A stretch of 64,000 nt of DNA. Origin: UBA5189 sp040389445 (lineage in GTDB: Bacteria; Chloroflexota; Limnocylindria; Limnocylindrales; CSP1-4). Both the position numbers and the translations under genes were made by a program. Shown here in pieces: positions 1-8,154 of this stretch. Every line of letters starts with the position of its first letter. Within the stretch, counting starts at the first letter, position 1. Where the stretch lies: positions 42,128 through 106,127 of the forward strand of contig JAZJZX010000025.1 of NCBI GenBank assembly GCA_040389445.1. The letters are read 5' to 3'. The notes under the pieces are model-generated. The model made no database searches. It was not told the origin of the DNA and was given only the letters and a program-made list of their open reading frames with translations.

Positions 1-1419
1 CCCGGCGAACAGCGTCGCCCGTGTCCGGTCCACGATCCCGCAGCGGAGCGCGACGCACAGCTCCCCGTCGCCGTCCGCCCCGAGCCAGCCTACCGGGCCG
101 GCGTACCACCCGCGATCAAAGCCCTCGTGCTCATCGATGAGCGAGAGTGCCAGGGCCCGGGGCTCGCCGCCAACGGCCGGCGTCGGGTGGAGCCGCCCGG
201 CGAGCGCGAGCAGGCCGTGGGCCTCACGAACCGTCCCCGTCACCTCGGTGACGAGGTGCTGGATGTGCCGCAGCGTCATCACCCCCGGCCCCGGGGCAAC
301 CTCGAGCCGCTCCGCCACCGGCGCGAGCAGCTGCTCGAGCGCGGCCACCACGATCGCGTGCTCCTCGCGGTTCTTCTCGGAGTCGAGGAGGGCCTGCGCG
401 AGCACCGCGTCCTCGGCCGCGTCGGCACCCCGGCGGATGGAGCCGCCGACGGCGACGGTGCGGAAGTCGTGGCCCTCGGTCCGGACGAGGCGCTCTGGCG
501 TCGCCCCGATGAACGTCCGGCCTTCCCGCCGGAATGCGTAGGTCGTACTCTCGGGCGCACTCAGCGCGAGTCGGCGGACTGCGTTCGGAACGTCGAGCTC
601 CACCGATGCGCGGAAATCGACACGACGCGCCAGGACGACCTTGTCGAGCCGGCCGCGCCCGACCGCGCCGGCGAACATTCCGACCAGCCGCCGCCAGGCC
701 TCCCGCGCCGGCTGCTCGGCGACGATCACCAGCGGGGCGACGACCGGCCGCACGATGATCCCCGCCGGGTTCGGGGCGAGCGAGCGGGCGCGATCGGCGA
801 GGCGCTCCCAGCGGTGCTCAAGGGAGCCGGCCGACCATGGACCGACGGCGTCCGCGAACAGCGAACCGGTGACGCTCGAGCCGTTCGGTGTCACCGCGAG
901 CAGGAGCTCCGGGAGCACGAGTGACGCCGGCCCGAACGGTCCCCAGACGTCCGCTTGATCGGGGCGTCGCCCGTTGAATCCGAGCCCGCCGAGGAGCACC
1001 GGTCCGCCGCCGTAGCGCGACGGCGGACCATCGATCGATGCGTCGGAAATGAGTGCCTGCCAGGCCGAGGCGGCGGCATCGAACCGATCCGGACCCTCCG
1101 GTTCGACAGCCCACGCCCGACCGATCCCCACGTAGGCGGTTCCCTCCGACGGCTGGAGCCAGAGGGCCGCCTCGAGGTCCGCCTCGACGGCCGCCGCATA
1201 CACGGCGATCGGGTCCGCAACGGGCACCTCGATCGTGGCCGCGACCAGGGTCGGCGCGCCGCTGCCGGCGCCGACGAGCAGGCGGTGCAGCCGCTCCGCG
1301 AGGCCGTCGTCACGCTGGTCCGCCGGACCGGCACTCGCCGCACCCGCACTCGCCGGACCGGCACTCGCCGCACCCGCACTCGCCGGACCGGCACTCGCCG
1401 GCGGCCGAACCGCGGTCAT
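1..1419 (-). CDS. menF: Isochorismate synthase, C-terminus cut by the window edge
   Basis: Converts chorismate to isochorismate, the first step toward menaquinone or toward catechol siderophores. About 473 residues are visible, and roughly the last 40 of the chorismate-binding domain lie outside the window. Family motifs seen are the block HPTPAVGG, the segment FDRGWYAGPVGW, and an ending at LFAG just before the expected glycine-rich turn. The ATG at 1419 forms an ATGA overlap with the stop of the TetR gene, so the two are translationally coupled. The first 30 residues are an Ala/Gly/Pro/Ser repeat encoded by a 30-bp tandem repeat and are unlikely to be catalytic. With no other men or siderophore genes in view, the pathway cannot be fixed; menaquinone is the more likely. 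Confidence 0.88.
   Translation of the reverse strand, partial: MTAVRPPASAGPASAGAASAGPASAGAASAGPADQRDDGLAERLHRLLVGAGSGAPTLVAATIEVPVADPIAVYAAAVEADLEAALWLQPSEGTAYVGIGRAWAVEPEGPDRFDAAASAWQALISDASIDGPPSRYGGGPVLLGGLGFNGRRPDQADVWGPFGPASLVLPELLLAVTPNGSSVTGSLFADAVGPWSAGSLEHRWERLADRARSLAPNPAGIIVRPVVAPLVIVAEQPAREAWRRLVGMFAGAVGRGRLDKVVLARRVDFRASVELDVPNAVRRLALSAPESTTYAFRREGRTFIGATPERLVRTEGHDFRTVAVGGSIRRGADAAEDAVLAQALLDSEKNREEHAIVVAALEQLLAPVAERLEVAPGPGVMTLRHIQHLVTEVTGTVREAHGLLALAGRLHPTPAVGGEPRALALSLIDEHEGFDRGWYAGPVGWLGADGDGELCVALRCGIVDRTRATLFAG
1321..1400. repeat. 30-bp tandem repeat in the 5' end of the isochorismate synthase gene
   Basis: Two full copies and a 20-bp partial copy of a 30-bp unit made of CGCCGGACCG, GCACTCGCCG and CACCCGCACT. 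The period is a multiple of three, so copy-number change would only lengthen the Ala/Ser/Gly/Pro-rich N-terminus. Confidence 0.85.
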
Positions 1420-2093
1420 CGCGGCGCTTCCGGGAACTCGCGGTCCATGAGCGGCAGCGGCGCGGGTCCGATGCGGGACTCCGGAACCCCCACGCTCCGC
1501 AGGAGGACCGCGCGCAACGGGGGGTAGGCGTCCTCGAGACGACCGGCGTTCTCGGCGAGCAGCCAGCGGGCGACGACCTCGTTCAGGGCCCCGAACCAGG
1601 CGACGCTCGTAAGCCGTGTATCGATCGGCGGGATGACTCCGGCCTCGACCGCCTCGTCAAGGTGACCCTGGATGAGGCGACTGAATCGTTCGTGGAGCGC
1701 GTTCGTCTCGGCCTGGAACACACGGCCGGCCCCGATCGCGTCGAGAAACAACAGACGGGCCATCGTCCGGTGACCCGCGAACGTGGTCAGCACCGTGCGC
1801 AGCGCGGCCTCGGCGCGGGCGATCGGCTCCGTCTCGAGGGCGACTTCACGCTCAACCCGGCCGACAAGCTTGTCGGCGGTCGTCCGCATCAGTTCGCGGA
1901 AGATCGCCTCCTTGGTCGGGAAGTGAAAGTAGATGCCGCCCTTCGACGTCTCCGCAGCACCGGCAATGTCGTCGACGGCCGTCTGGCGATACCCGCGGGT
2001 CGCGAACGTGTGGAACGCTGCGTCGAGGATCTGTTCACGACGCGTTCGACTTCGTTCGGATTGGGTCTGACTGCCCTGTTCGGGGCGGCTCAT
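1416..2093 (-). CDS. TetR/AcrR family transcriptional regulator
   Basis: A 225-residue one-component regulator. The N-terminal helix-turn-helix lies at about residues 16-65, with the TetR signatures REQILDAA, YRQTAVDDIA and GIYFHFPTKE. The C-terminal ligand-binding part resembles no specific subfamily I can name. I chose the ATG at 2093 because GGAGG lies five bases upstream; an upstream TTG at 2111 would put the operator inside the coding region. The stop overlaps the ATG of the isochorismate synthase gene (ATGA), so it probably governs that gene and itself. A palindrome directly upstream is the likely operator. Confidence 0.9.
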   Translation of the reverse strand: MSRPEQGSQTQSERSRTRREQILDAAFHTFATRGYRQTAVDDIAGAAETSKGGIYFHFPTKEAIFRELMRTTADKLVGRVEREVALETEPIARAEAALRTVLTTFAGHRTMARLLFLDAIGAGRVFQAETNALHERFSRLIQGHLDEAVEAGVIPPIDTRLTSVAWFGALNEVVARWLLAENAGRLEDAYPPLRAVLLRSVGVPESRIGPAPLPLMDREFPEAPR

Positions 2094-2109
2094 CGCGCCT
2101 CCGGGATGC

Positions 2110-2129
2110 AACCGACCGGCCAGTCGGTT
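2110..2129. promoter_or_regulatory. Palindromic operator upstream of the TetR gene
   Basis: A 20-bp inverted repeat with arms AACCGAC and GTCGGTT; nine of ten base pairs match. It lies 17 bases upstream of the TetR ATG and overlaps the expected start of transcription below the -10 box, the classic layout for autorepression. The CCGAC/GTCGG half-sites resemble operators of several TetR proteins. Confidence 0.7.
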
Positions 2130-2134
2130 TCATC

Positions 2135-2140
2135 ATCCTA
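2135..2140 (-). promoter_or_regulatory. Candidate -10 box of the TetR-menF operon
   Basis: TAGGAT on the minus strand, six bases upstream of the palindromic operator. I see no convincing -35 hexamer, so this is a weak call supported mainly by its position. Confidence 0.4.
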
Positions 2141-2202
2141 CTCGGCCACGCGATTGCGCGTCCGGTACCGCCGGGAACGATCGGCCCAGCCGGACCTGGA
2201 GC

Positions 2203-4167
2203 TCAGACCTCCTTGAACTCGCCCTCGACCGTTTCCTCGCCGTCGGCACCGGCGGCGCCGTCGCCGCCTGACCCGGACCCGTCGGACGCGGCACCGGGCG
2301 AACCGGCTCCGCCCTGGCCCGTGGGATCGAACCCGCCGCTCTCGTCTCCGGCTGCCGAGGCTGCCTGGTACGCGGCGGCGCCGACGCGAGACAGCGTTTC
2401 GGCAAGAGACTCGGCACCCGCCTTGACGGCATCGAGGTCATCGCCTTTGAGCGCTTCGCGGAGTGAGGCGACCTTCGCCTCCACATCGGCCCGGTCCTCG
2501 GAGGACACCTTGTCGCCGAGATCCTTGAGCGTCTTGTCCGCCTGGTAGGTGAGCTGCTCCGCCTGGTTGCGGGTCTCGACCTCCTCGCGCCGCTTCCGGT
2601 CCTCCTCCGCGTGCTCCTGCGCATCGCGGACCATCTGGTCCACGGCCGCCTTGTCCAGCATGGACGAGGCCGTGATCCGGACCTGCTGCTCCTTGCCGGT
2701 TGCCCGGTCCTTGGCCTTGACATCGAGGATCCCGTTGGCATCGATGTCGAAGGTGACCTCAACCTGCGGGATTCCCCGCGGAGCAGGCGGAATGCCGTCG
2801 AGGATGAAGCGACCCAGCGTCTTGTTGTCCTGGGCGAAGTCGCGCTCGCCCTGGAGGACGTGGATCTCGACCTGGCTCTGGTTGTCCGACGCCGTCGAGA
2901 ACGTCTGCGACTTGGAGGTCGGAATGGTGGTGTTGCGATCGATCAGCCGGGTCATGACCCCGCCGAGCGTCTCGATGCCCAGCGACAGCGGCGTGACGTC
3001 CAGGAGCAGGACGTCCTTGACTTCGCCGCCGAGCACGCCGGCCTGGATCGCGGCGCCGACCGCCACGACCTCGTCCGGGTTGACGCCACGGTGCGGTTCC
3101 TTGCCGAAGAGGGTCTTGACCAGCTCCTGCACGGCCGGCATGCGGGTCATCCCGCCGACGAGGATCACTTCGTCGATGTCGGCCGGCTTGAGACCGGCAT
3201 CCTTGAGCGCCGCGAGGACCGGGCCCTTGGTCTTCTCGACGAGGTCGCCGACCAGGTCCTGGAGCTTGGCTCGCGACAGCGTGATCACGAGGTGCTTCGG
3301 ACCCGTCGCGTCCGCGGTGACATACGGGAGGTTGATCTCCGTGGACATCGTGGAGCTGAGTTCGATCTTCGCCTTCTCGGCCGCCTCCTTGAGGCGCTGG
3401 AGTGCCTGGGCGTCCTTGGCGAGGTCGATGCCCTGGTCCTTCTTGAACTCGGCCAGGAGCCACTCGATGACCCGCTGGTCGAAGTCGTCGCCGCCGAGGT
3501 GGGTATCGCCGTTCGTGGCCTTGACCTCGAAGACACCATCCCCGAGCTCGAGGATGGAGATGTCGAACGTGCCGCCGCCCAGGTCGTAGACGGCGATCTT
3601 CTCGTCGTGCTTCTTGTCCAGGCCGTAGGCGAGAGCCGAGGCCGTCGGCTCGTTGATGATCCGCTTGACATCGAGTCCGGCAATCCGGCCGGCATCCTTC
3701 GTCGCCTGGCGCTGGGTGTCGTCGAAATAGGCGGGGACGGTGATCACCGCCTCGGTGACCTTCTCGTTCAGGTACGCCTCGGCATCCGCCTTCAGCTTCT
3801 GGAGGATCATCGCCGAGAGCTCGGGCGGTGAGTACGCGTTGCCGTCCGCGAGCTTGACCCGGATCCCGTCGGTCTTCGCATCCTTCTCGACCGTGTACGG
3901 GACCAGCTCCTTGCTGCGCTTGACCTCGGGGTCGTCCCAGCGGCGGCCCATGAAGCGCTTGATCGAATAGACCGTGTTCTCGGGATTGGTGACCGACTGC
4001 CGCTTGGCCAGCTGGCCGACGAGTCGTTCACCGGTCTTGGTGAACGCCACGACGGACGGAATCGTGCGCCCGCCCTCGGCGGACGCGATGACGGTGGGCT
4101 CCCCGCCCTCCATGACGGCAACGACCGAGTTCGTCGTTCCGAGGTCAATGCCGATGATCTTTCCCAC
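2203..4167 (-). CDS. dnaK: Molecular chaperone DnaK (Hsp70)
   Basis: ATP-dependent cytosolic chaperone that works with GrpE and DnaJ. It has 654 residues, somewhat longer than the usual 610-640. The ATPase domain opens with IIGIDLGTTNSVV, has the phosphate-binding AVYDLGGGTFD near residue 195 and the adenosine motif ILVGGMTRMP near 340. The substrate-binding domain follows after the DVTPLSLGIET linker. The tail is a Gly/Asp/Ser-rich stretch ending in EGEFKEV, close to the EEVD-like ends of the family. It is the third gene of the hrcA-grpE-dnaK operon, 26 bp after grpE. No dnaJ follows; the next gene is the unrelated TetR regulator. Confidence 0.98.
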   Translation of the reverse strand: MGKIIGIDLGTTNSVVAVMEGGEPTVIASAEGGRTIPSVVAFTKTGERLVGQLAKRQSVTNPENTVYSIKRFMGRRWDDPEVKRSKELVPYTVEKDAKTDGIRVKLADGNAYSPPELSAMILQKLKADAEAYLNEKVTEAVITVPAYFDDTQRQATKDAGRIAGLDVKRIINEPTASALAYGLDKKHDEKIAVYDLGGGTFDISILELGDGVFEVKATNGDTHLGGDDFDQRVIEWLLAEFKKDQGIDLAKDAQALQRLKEAAEKAKIELSSTMSTEINLPYVTADATGPKHLVITLSRAKLQDLVGDLVEKTKGPVLAALKDAGLKPADIDEVILVGGMTRMPAVQELVKTLFGKEPHRGVNPDEVVAVGAAIQAGVLGGEVKDVLLLDVTPLSLGIETLGGVMTRLIDRNTTIPTSKSQTFSTASDNQSQVEIHVLQGERDFAQDNKTLGRFILDGIPPAPRGIPQVEVTFDIDANGILDVKAKDRATGKEQQVRITASSMLDKAAVDQMVRDAQEHAEEDRKRREEVETRNQAEQLTYQADKTLKDLGDKVSSEDRADVEAKVASLREALKGDDLDAVKAGAESLAETLSRVGAAAYQAASAAGDESGGFDPTGQGGAGSPGAASDGSGSGGDGAAGADGEETVEGEFKEV

Positions 4168-4193
4168 GTGCTGGCTCCTGTTCGTGATCGAAT

Positions 4194-4790
4194 TCAGTGG
4201 ACGGGTTGCGTGGAGTTGGGTCCGGCGTCGCCGGGCGGGGCCGTCGGATCGACACCTGCGGCCACCGCCACGAGGGCCGGGCGCAGAATGCGGTCCCGCA
4301 GGCGGTAGCCGCGGCGGATTTCCGCCACGACCGTTCCCTCGGGATGGTCGGTGCCGGGCACGCCGGCCACGGCCTCATGTTGCCGGGGATCGAACGGCGT
4401 CCCCGCGACCGTCGTGATGGGGGAAACGCCCTCGCTTTCGAGCAACTGGCGAAGCTTTCGGTCGATGGCCACGATGCCTTCGACCCAGGGGTCCTCGGCG
4501 CTCGATTCGGGTCGTGCCTCGATGGCCCGGTCGAAGTCGTCGGCCAGGGTCAGGACCTTGTTGATGAGCCCCTCCCCCGCGAGGCCGATCATCGCCTGGC
4601 GCTCCTCGGCCGTCCGGCGCTTGTAGTTCGTGAACTCGGCCCGCTCCCGCTGCAGCGCGAGGAGGAATTCCTCCTTCTCCGCCAGTGCGGCGTCGCGTTC
4701 GGCGGTCAGGCGCTCGATCTCGGCGAGGAGCCTGGTCGGGCTGATGTCAATCTCGTCGGCGCGCTGTTGGGCGCGGGTCCTTCGGTCCAT
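4194..4790 (-). CDS. grpE: Nucleotide exchange factor GrpE
   Basis: Releases ADP from DnaK. It has 198 residues, normal for the family. A long N-terminal helix (about residues 18-60, AEIERLTAERDAALAEKEEF) forms the dimer coiled coil. It is followed by the conserved FTNYKRRTAEER segment, and the C-terminal beta domain carries FDPRQHEAV and a degenerate GYRLRDRILRPALV motif. It lies between hrcA and dnaK in the same operon, so it falls under CIRCE/HrcA control. Confidence 0.96.
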   Translation of the reverse strand: MDRRTRAQQRADEIDISPTRLLAEIERLTAERDAALAEKEEFLLALQRERAEFTNYKRRTAEERQAMIGLAGEGLINKVLTLADDFDRAIEARPESSAEDPWVEGIVAIDRKLRQLLESEGVSPITTVAGTPFDPRQHEAVAGVPGTDHPEGTVVAEIRRGYRLRDRILRPALVAVAAGVDPTAPPGDAGPNSTQPVH

Positions 4791-4812
4791 GGGTTCTCGG
4801 GCGCTCCTGGTG

Positions 4813-5877
4813 TCAGGCGTACAGGTGATCGACGAGTTCGTTCATGAGCCCGGACACGAACCGGACGGTCCCGATGGCCTGCGGATAGGCCATGCGTGTC
4901 GGACCGAGGACGCCGACCACGCCGACCGCGCCACCGGGCCGCCCGTACGGGGCCAGCACGAGGGCGACCTCGCGCATGTCCGCCGGCACGTTTTCGTGAC
5001 CGATGTAGACGCACACGTCCCCGGTGGCGGCCACGCTGCCGACGAGTTCGCCGAGATAGGTGCGGTTCTCCAGCGCCGAGAAGACGCGCCGCAGCTTGTC
5101 GCTGTGGGCGAATTCCGGCGCGCCCATCACATTGAGCAAGCCGTCGCTGAAGATGTCCTCCACGGCCGAGGCGTCGTATTCGCGCAAGGTCCGGACGATG
5201 CGGTCGGCGACCCGGCGGATCAGGTCGACATCCGGCTGGTCGTCGCGGAGACGTCCCGTGGCACGCTCGATGTCGTTCGCGGTCCGGCCGTTGACGAGCT
5301 CGTTGAGGGTCGCCGCGACGGCCGTGAGAACCTCCTGTGTCGTACCGACCTCGATGTTCACCAGGACCTGCTTGAGGGCGCCCTCCCGGAGGACCAGGAC
5401 GAGGCTGGCGAGGCGCTCATTGATCGCCACGAGGTCCACGCGGCGGACGTGCGCGGCGGCAGGCTTGGCCGGCGTCGCGATCCCGGCCTCCTGGGTGATG
5501 GATGCGATCGTGGACGCCGCGAGGCGAAACCAGTGCTCGCTGGCATATTCCACCTGGCCGAACTGGTGTCGAATCATCAGCTGCTCGACTTCGGGCATCA
5601 GCGAGGACTCGAGGATCGTCTCGACGTACCAGCGGTACCCCTCGTCCGTCGGAATCCGACCCGCGGAGGTGTGGGGGTGGGTGAGCAGGCCGGACAGTTC
5701 CAGCTCGGCGAGAATGTTGCGGACCGTTGCGCTGGACACGCCGAGGCCGTAGCGCTCCACGAGGGCGAGGCTGCCCACGGGGGTCGCCGAGGCGACATAT
5801 TCGTCGATGACGGCCCGCAGGATCGCATGTGCGCGGTGGTCCAGCGGGCCGGTGGAGCGGCGGACTCGACGCACCAA
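4813..5877 (-). CDS. hrcA: Heat-inducible transcription repressor HrcA
   Basis: Repressor that binds CIRCE and shuts off the operon until heat stress recruits GroEL away. It has 354 residues. The winged-helix domain covers about residues 12-80, with SSATVRNILAELE and TSAGRIPTDEGYR; the GAF-like HrcA domain follows. The start taken is a TTG at 5877; a GTG at 5874 is equally possible and changes one residue. A perfect CIRCE element lies 28 bp upstream, and grpE and dnaK follow within 30 bp each, so autoregulation of the whole operon is expected. Confidence 0.97.
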   Translation of the reverse strand: MVRRVRRSTGPLDHRAHAILRAVIDEYVASATPVGSLALVERYGLGVSSATVRNILAELELSGLLTHPHTSAGRIPTDEGYRWYVETILESSLMPEVEQLMIRHQFGQVEYASEHWFRLAASTIASITQEAGIATPAKPAAAHVRRVDLVAINERLASLVLVLREGALKQVLVNIEVGTTQEVLTAVAATLNELVNGRTANDIERATGRLRDDQPDVDLIRRVADRIVRTLREYDASAVEDIFSDGLLNVMGAPEFAHSDKLRRVFSALENRTYLGELVGSVAATGDVCVYIGHENVPADMREVALVLAPYGRPGGAVGVVGVLGPTRMAYPQAIGTVRFVSGLMNELVDHLYA

Positions 5878-5904
5878 GGCCTGTTCTCCCGTTGCGGATC
5901 ACGG

Positions 5905-5931
5905 TTAGCACTCTCCATGCCAGAGTGCTAA
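5905..5931. promoter_or_regulatory. CIRCE operator
   Basis: TTAGCACTC, nine spacer bases, GAGTGCTAA. It matches the CIRCE consensus without a mismatch and lies between the promoter and the hrcA start, as expected for HrcA binding. Confidence 0.98.
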
Positions 5932-5942
5932 CGACACCCCGG

Positions 5943-5971
5943 ATGGTAGCAGCGGCCGATGCGAGCGTCAA
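5943..5971 (-). promoter_or_regulatory. Housekeeping promoter of hrcA-grpE-dnaK
   Basis: On the minus strand the -35 is TTGACG (5966-5971), the spacer is 17 bases and the -10 is TACCAT (5943-5948). Transcription would begin close to 5936, at the edge of CIRCE, so HrcA binding would block initiation. Confidence 0.8.
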
Positions 5972-6008
5972 CGGTTCGCCCACGTTCCGTGTGGACGGCC
6001 CAGCGACA

Positions 6009-6088
6009 CGGGCCCCCGTCGTTCGGGCCGGCGGCGCCATCACGGGCCCGCGTCGTTCGGGCCGACGGCGCCATCACGGGCCCGCGCG
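6009..6088. repeat. 34-bp tandem repeat behind hemW
   Basis: Two copies and the start of a third copy of a 34-bp unit that begins CGGGCCC and contains GTCGTTCGGGCC. It fills the gap between the heat-shock promoter and the end of hemW. The GC-rich dyads could slow transcription from the hemW side, but there is no T-tract. Confidence 0.8.
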
Positions 6089-6092
6089 CGGA

Positions 6093-7391
6093 TCAGATGA
6101 GTCGGACGAACAACTCATTCGACAGGAGCCGGCCCCGCGCCGTGAGGACCAGACGATCTTCCGGTGTCGGCTCGAGCAGCCCCGTGCCGATCGCCCACCC
6201 CAGGTGTTCCGCCAGCGGCGGGCGCTCGCCAGCCTCCACCGGGATCCCGCGCGCCAGGCGCAGGCCGAGGATCACGGATTCCGCCGCTGCGGTCAGTGCG
6301 TTGATCGGGTCGTCGCCGCCGGGTGGCAGGTGCCCGGGCGACCCGTCGTCCGGCGTCAGGGCCGCCAGGTAGGCGTCCAGCCGGGCGGCATTCCAGCGCC
6401 GGGTCGCGCCGTCAAAGGCATGCGCCCCCGGGCCCACCGCGGCATGGGGCCGCCGCGTCCAGTAGCCGAGGTTGTGGCGGCTCTCGTGGCCCGGCCGCGC
6501 CCAGTTACTGATCTCGTAGCCGTGGAAACCCGCCGACTCGAGGCGATCGACTGCGTGCCGGTACATGTCCGCGGCGCGGTCGTCGTCCTGGCGGGGACGT
6601 GCTCGGGCGCGCCAGCGTCGGGCGCCGCGGGTCACGGGCAGGTGGTCGCCCGTTGCGCCCGTCAGTCCCTCGATGTCGGGGTCATCCAGGGTCAGGGCGT
6701 ACAGCGAGAGGTGGTCCGGTTCGAGCGCGAGCGCCGCCTCGAGCGCGTCTGCCCACCCCGCGAGCGTGGCGCCGGGCGTGTCGTACAGAAGGTCGAGGCT
6801 GACGGAGTCAACCTCAGCCTCGCGCGCCGCGGCCACGGCATCCCGGACATCGCCGACCTCGTGGCGGCGACCCAGGGCTCGAAGCGTCGCGGAGTCGAAG
6901 GCCTGGGCGCCGAAGGAGAGCCGGGTCACCCCGGCCGCCACGAGCGCCCGCGCATCGCCGCGCTCCTCGGGCCCGGGATTTGATTCTAGCGTGATCTCCG
7001 CGCCCTCGGTCAGACCGAATCGGTCGCGAACCAGCCCGATGAGATCGGTGAGCACCTCGCCCGGCAAGAGGGATGGCGTTCCGCCACCGAAATAGAGCGA
7101 CCCGAGAGCCGGTCGAGGCCCCCTCCCAGGCGGACCCCAGAGCGCATCGAGCGCCTCGGCCCGGAGTTCCAGTTCGCGCCGAAGGGCAGCCACGAAGGCG
7201 CCGATCCTGTTCCGTGGTCCCCGAGCTGCGGAACCCGCCACCACCACGAAGTCGCAATACGGACACAGGGACAGGCAGAACGGCACGTGGACGTAGAGCG
7301 CCTCCGGCGGGCCGGGGTTCGGTGCTGGATCTGGAGTCCGCCGGGCCGGGCGCGCCTCCGATGGCATCGCGACGGCGGCGCCCGGGATCAC
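6093..7391 (-). CDS. hemW: HemW-type radical SAM protein (coproporphyrinogen III oxidase-like)
   Basis: Radical SAM protein of the HemN/HemW group; HemW members bind heme and act as heme chaperones rather than as oxidases. The cluster motif near residue 37 is FCLSLCPYCDF, that is CxxxCxxC, followed by GGGTPSLL near 98 and the C-terminal HemN domain (HNLGYWTRRPHAAVGPGAHAF). It has 432 residues. The start is uncertain: GTG at 7391 or ATG at 7367, neither with a clear ribosome site. It lies downstream of lepA and the CPBP gene; lepA-hemW adjacency is common in bacteria. Confidence 0.9.
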   Translation of the reverse strand: MIPGAAVAMPSEARPARRTPDPAPNPGPPEALYVHVPFCLSLCPYCDFVVVAGSAARGPRNRIGAFVAALRRELELRAEALDALWGPPGRGPRPALGSLYFGGGTPSLLPGEVLTDLIGLVRDRFGLTEGAEITLESNPGPEERGDARALVAAGVTRLSFGAQAFDSATLRALGRRHEVGDVRDAVAAAREAEVDSVSLDLLYDTPGATLAGWADALEAALALEPDHLSLYALTLDDPDIEGLTGATGDHLPVTRGARRWRARARPRQDDDRAADMYRHAVDRLESAGFHGYEISNWARPGHESRHNLGYWTRRPHAAVGPGAHAFDGATRRWNAARLDAYLAALTPDDGSPGHLPPGGDDPINALTAAAESVILGLRLARGIPVEAGERPPLAEHLGWAIGTGLLEPTPEDRLVLTARGRLLSNELFVRLI

Positions 7392-7398
7392 CGTCGCT

Positions 7399-8151
7399 CT
7401 AGCGATCGTGGGTGGCGTCCCGGCCGGAGACCACCCGCCAGCCGTCGGGTGCGCGGCGGCGATGCTCGACTTCCTCGACCTCGGCGCCGCGCGGCGCCGG
7501 CTGCCCGGCGTGACCGGTGGTCAGGAAGACCGCGACCCGGGTCACTCCGTGCCCGAGGAGCGACGCGGCGATCCCGCTCGTCAGGAGCGTCGCCCAGCCC
7601 GCAACCAGCCCGATCACGAGGGACAGGAGGAACATCGATCGGTCGCGGCCCGGCGCGCCGAGGCGCGTGGAGAGCGAGTAGGTCGCCGCCTGCGCCAGCA
7701 CGGCAAGCAGCGGATCGACGCCGCCGATGATGAGGAAGCCCAGGAAGGCGCCGCGAAACACCACCTCGTCGAAAAGCGCGGTCGCCACCTCGTTCAGGAG
7801 GGCGCCTGGGTACTGGATGAGATCCGGCAGGCGGACGTGGTGATAGCGCAGCCAGGCGAGCCCGACGGCCAGACCGACCCCGATGGCCGCCAGCACGAAC
7901 CCGAGCAGCACACCCCCAGGGTCGCCGCCGGTGACGAAGAGGTCTCGGGCCGGTGCCGGATGAACGACCAGGATCGCCAGGACACCGGCCAGGCCCGTCA
8001 CGTACCAGGCCAGTCGGCGGATGATCGAGCGTGGGCGCCCGGCCAGGGGCTCGTCGTACTCGGCGACCCCGAATCGCTCGGCCTCGAACCGGAGCATGAC
8101 GAGCAGCAGGGTCAACCCGAGCGCCACCAGCGTGCGAAGCGCCTCTTCCAC
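7399..8151 (-). CDS. CPBP-family intramembrane glutamic endopeptidase-like protein
   Basis: A 250-residue membrane protein with about six hydrophobic segments. The CPBP (Abi) signature appears near residue 128 as FDEVVFRG, where the family normally has EExxFRG; the first glutamate is replaced by aspartate. A second conserved site, LLGHGVTR near 200, supplies the histidine. Related proteins process prenylated substrates or bacteriocins; the substrate here is unknown. It sits between lepA (3 bp) and hemW (7 bp) and is probably co-transcribed with both. The C-terminal 35 residues are charged and probably cytosolic. Confidence 0.75.
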   Translation of the reverse strand: MEEALRTLVALGLTLLLVMLRFEAERFGVAEYDEPLAGRPRSIIRRLAWYVTGLAGVLAILVVHPAPARDLFVTGGDPGGVLLGFVLAAIGVGLAVGLAWLRYHHVRLPDLIQYPGALLNEVATALFDEVVFRGAFLGFLIIGGVDPLLAVLAQAATYSLSTRLGAPGRDRSMFLLSLVIGLVAGWATLLTSGIAASLLGHGVTRVAVFLTTGHAGQPAPRGAEVEEVEHRRRAPDGWRVVSGRDATHDR

Positions 8152-8154
8152 GGC

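Noticed and set aside
1053..2216. A 387-codon rightward frame over the TetR and menF genes
   Set aside because: Both minus-strand genes have clear family motifs; the frame is composition-driven.
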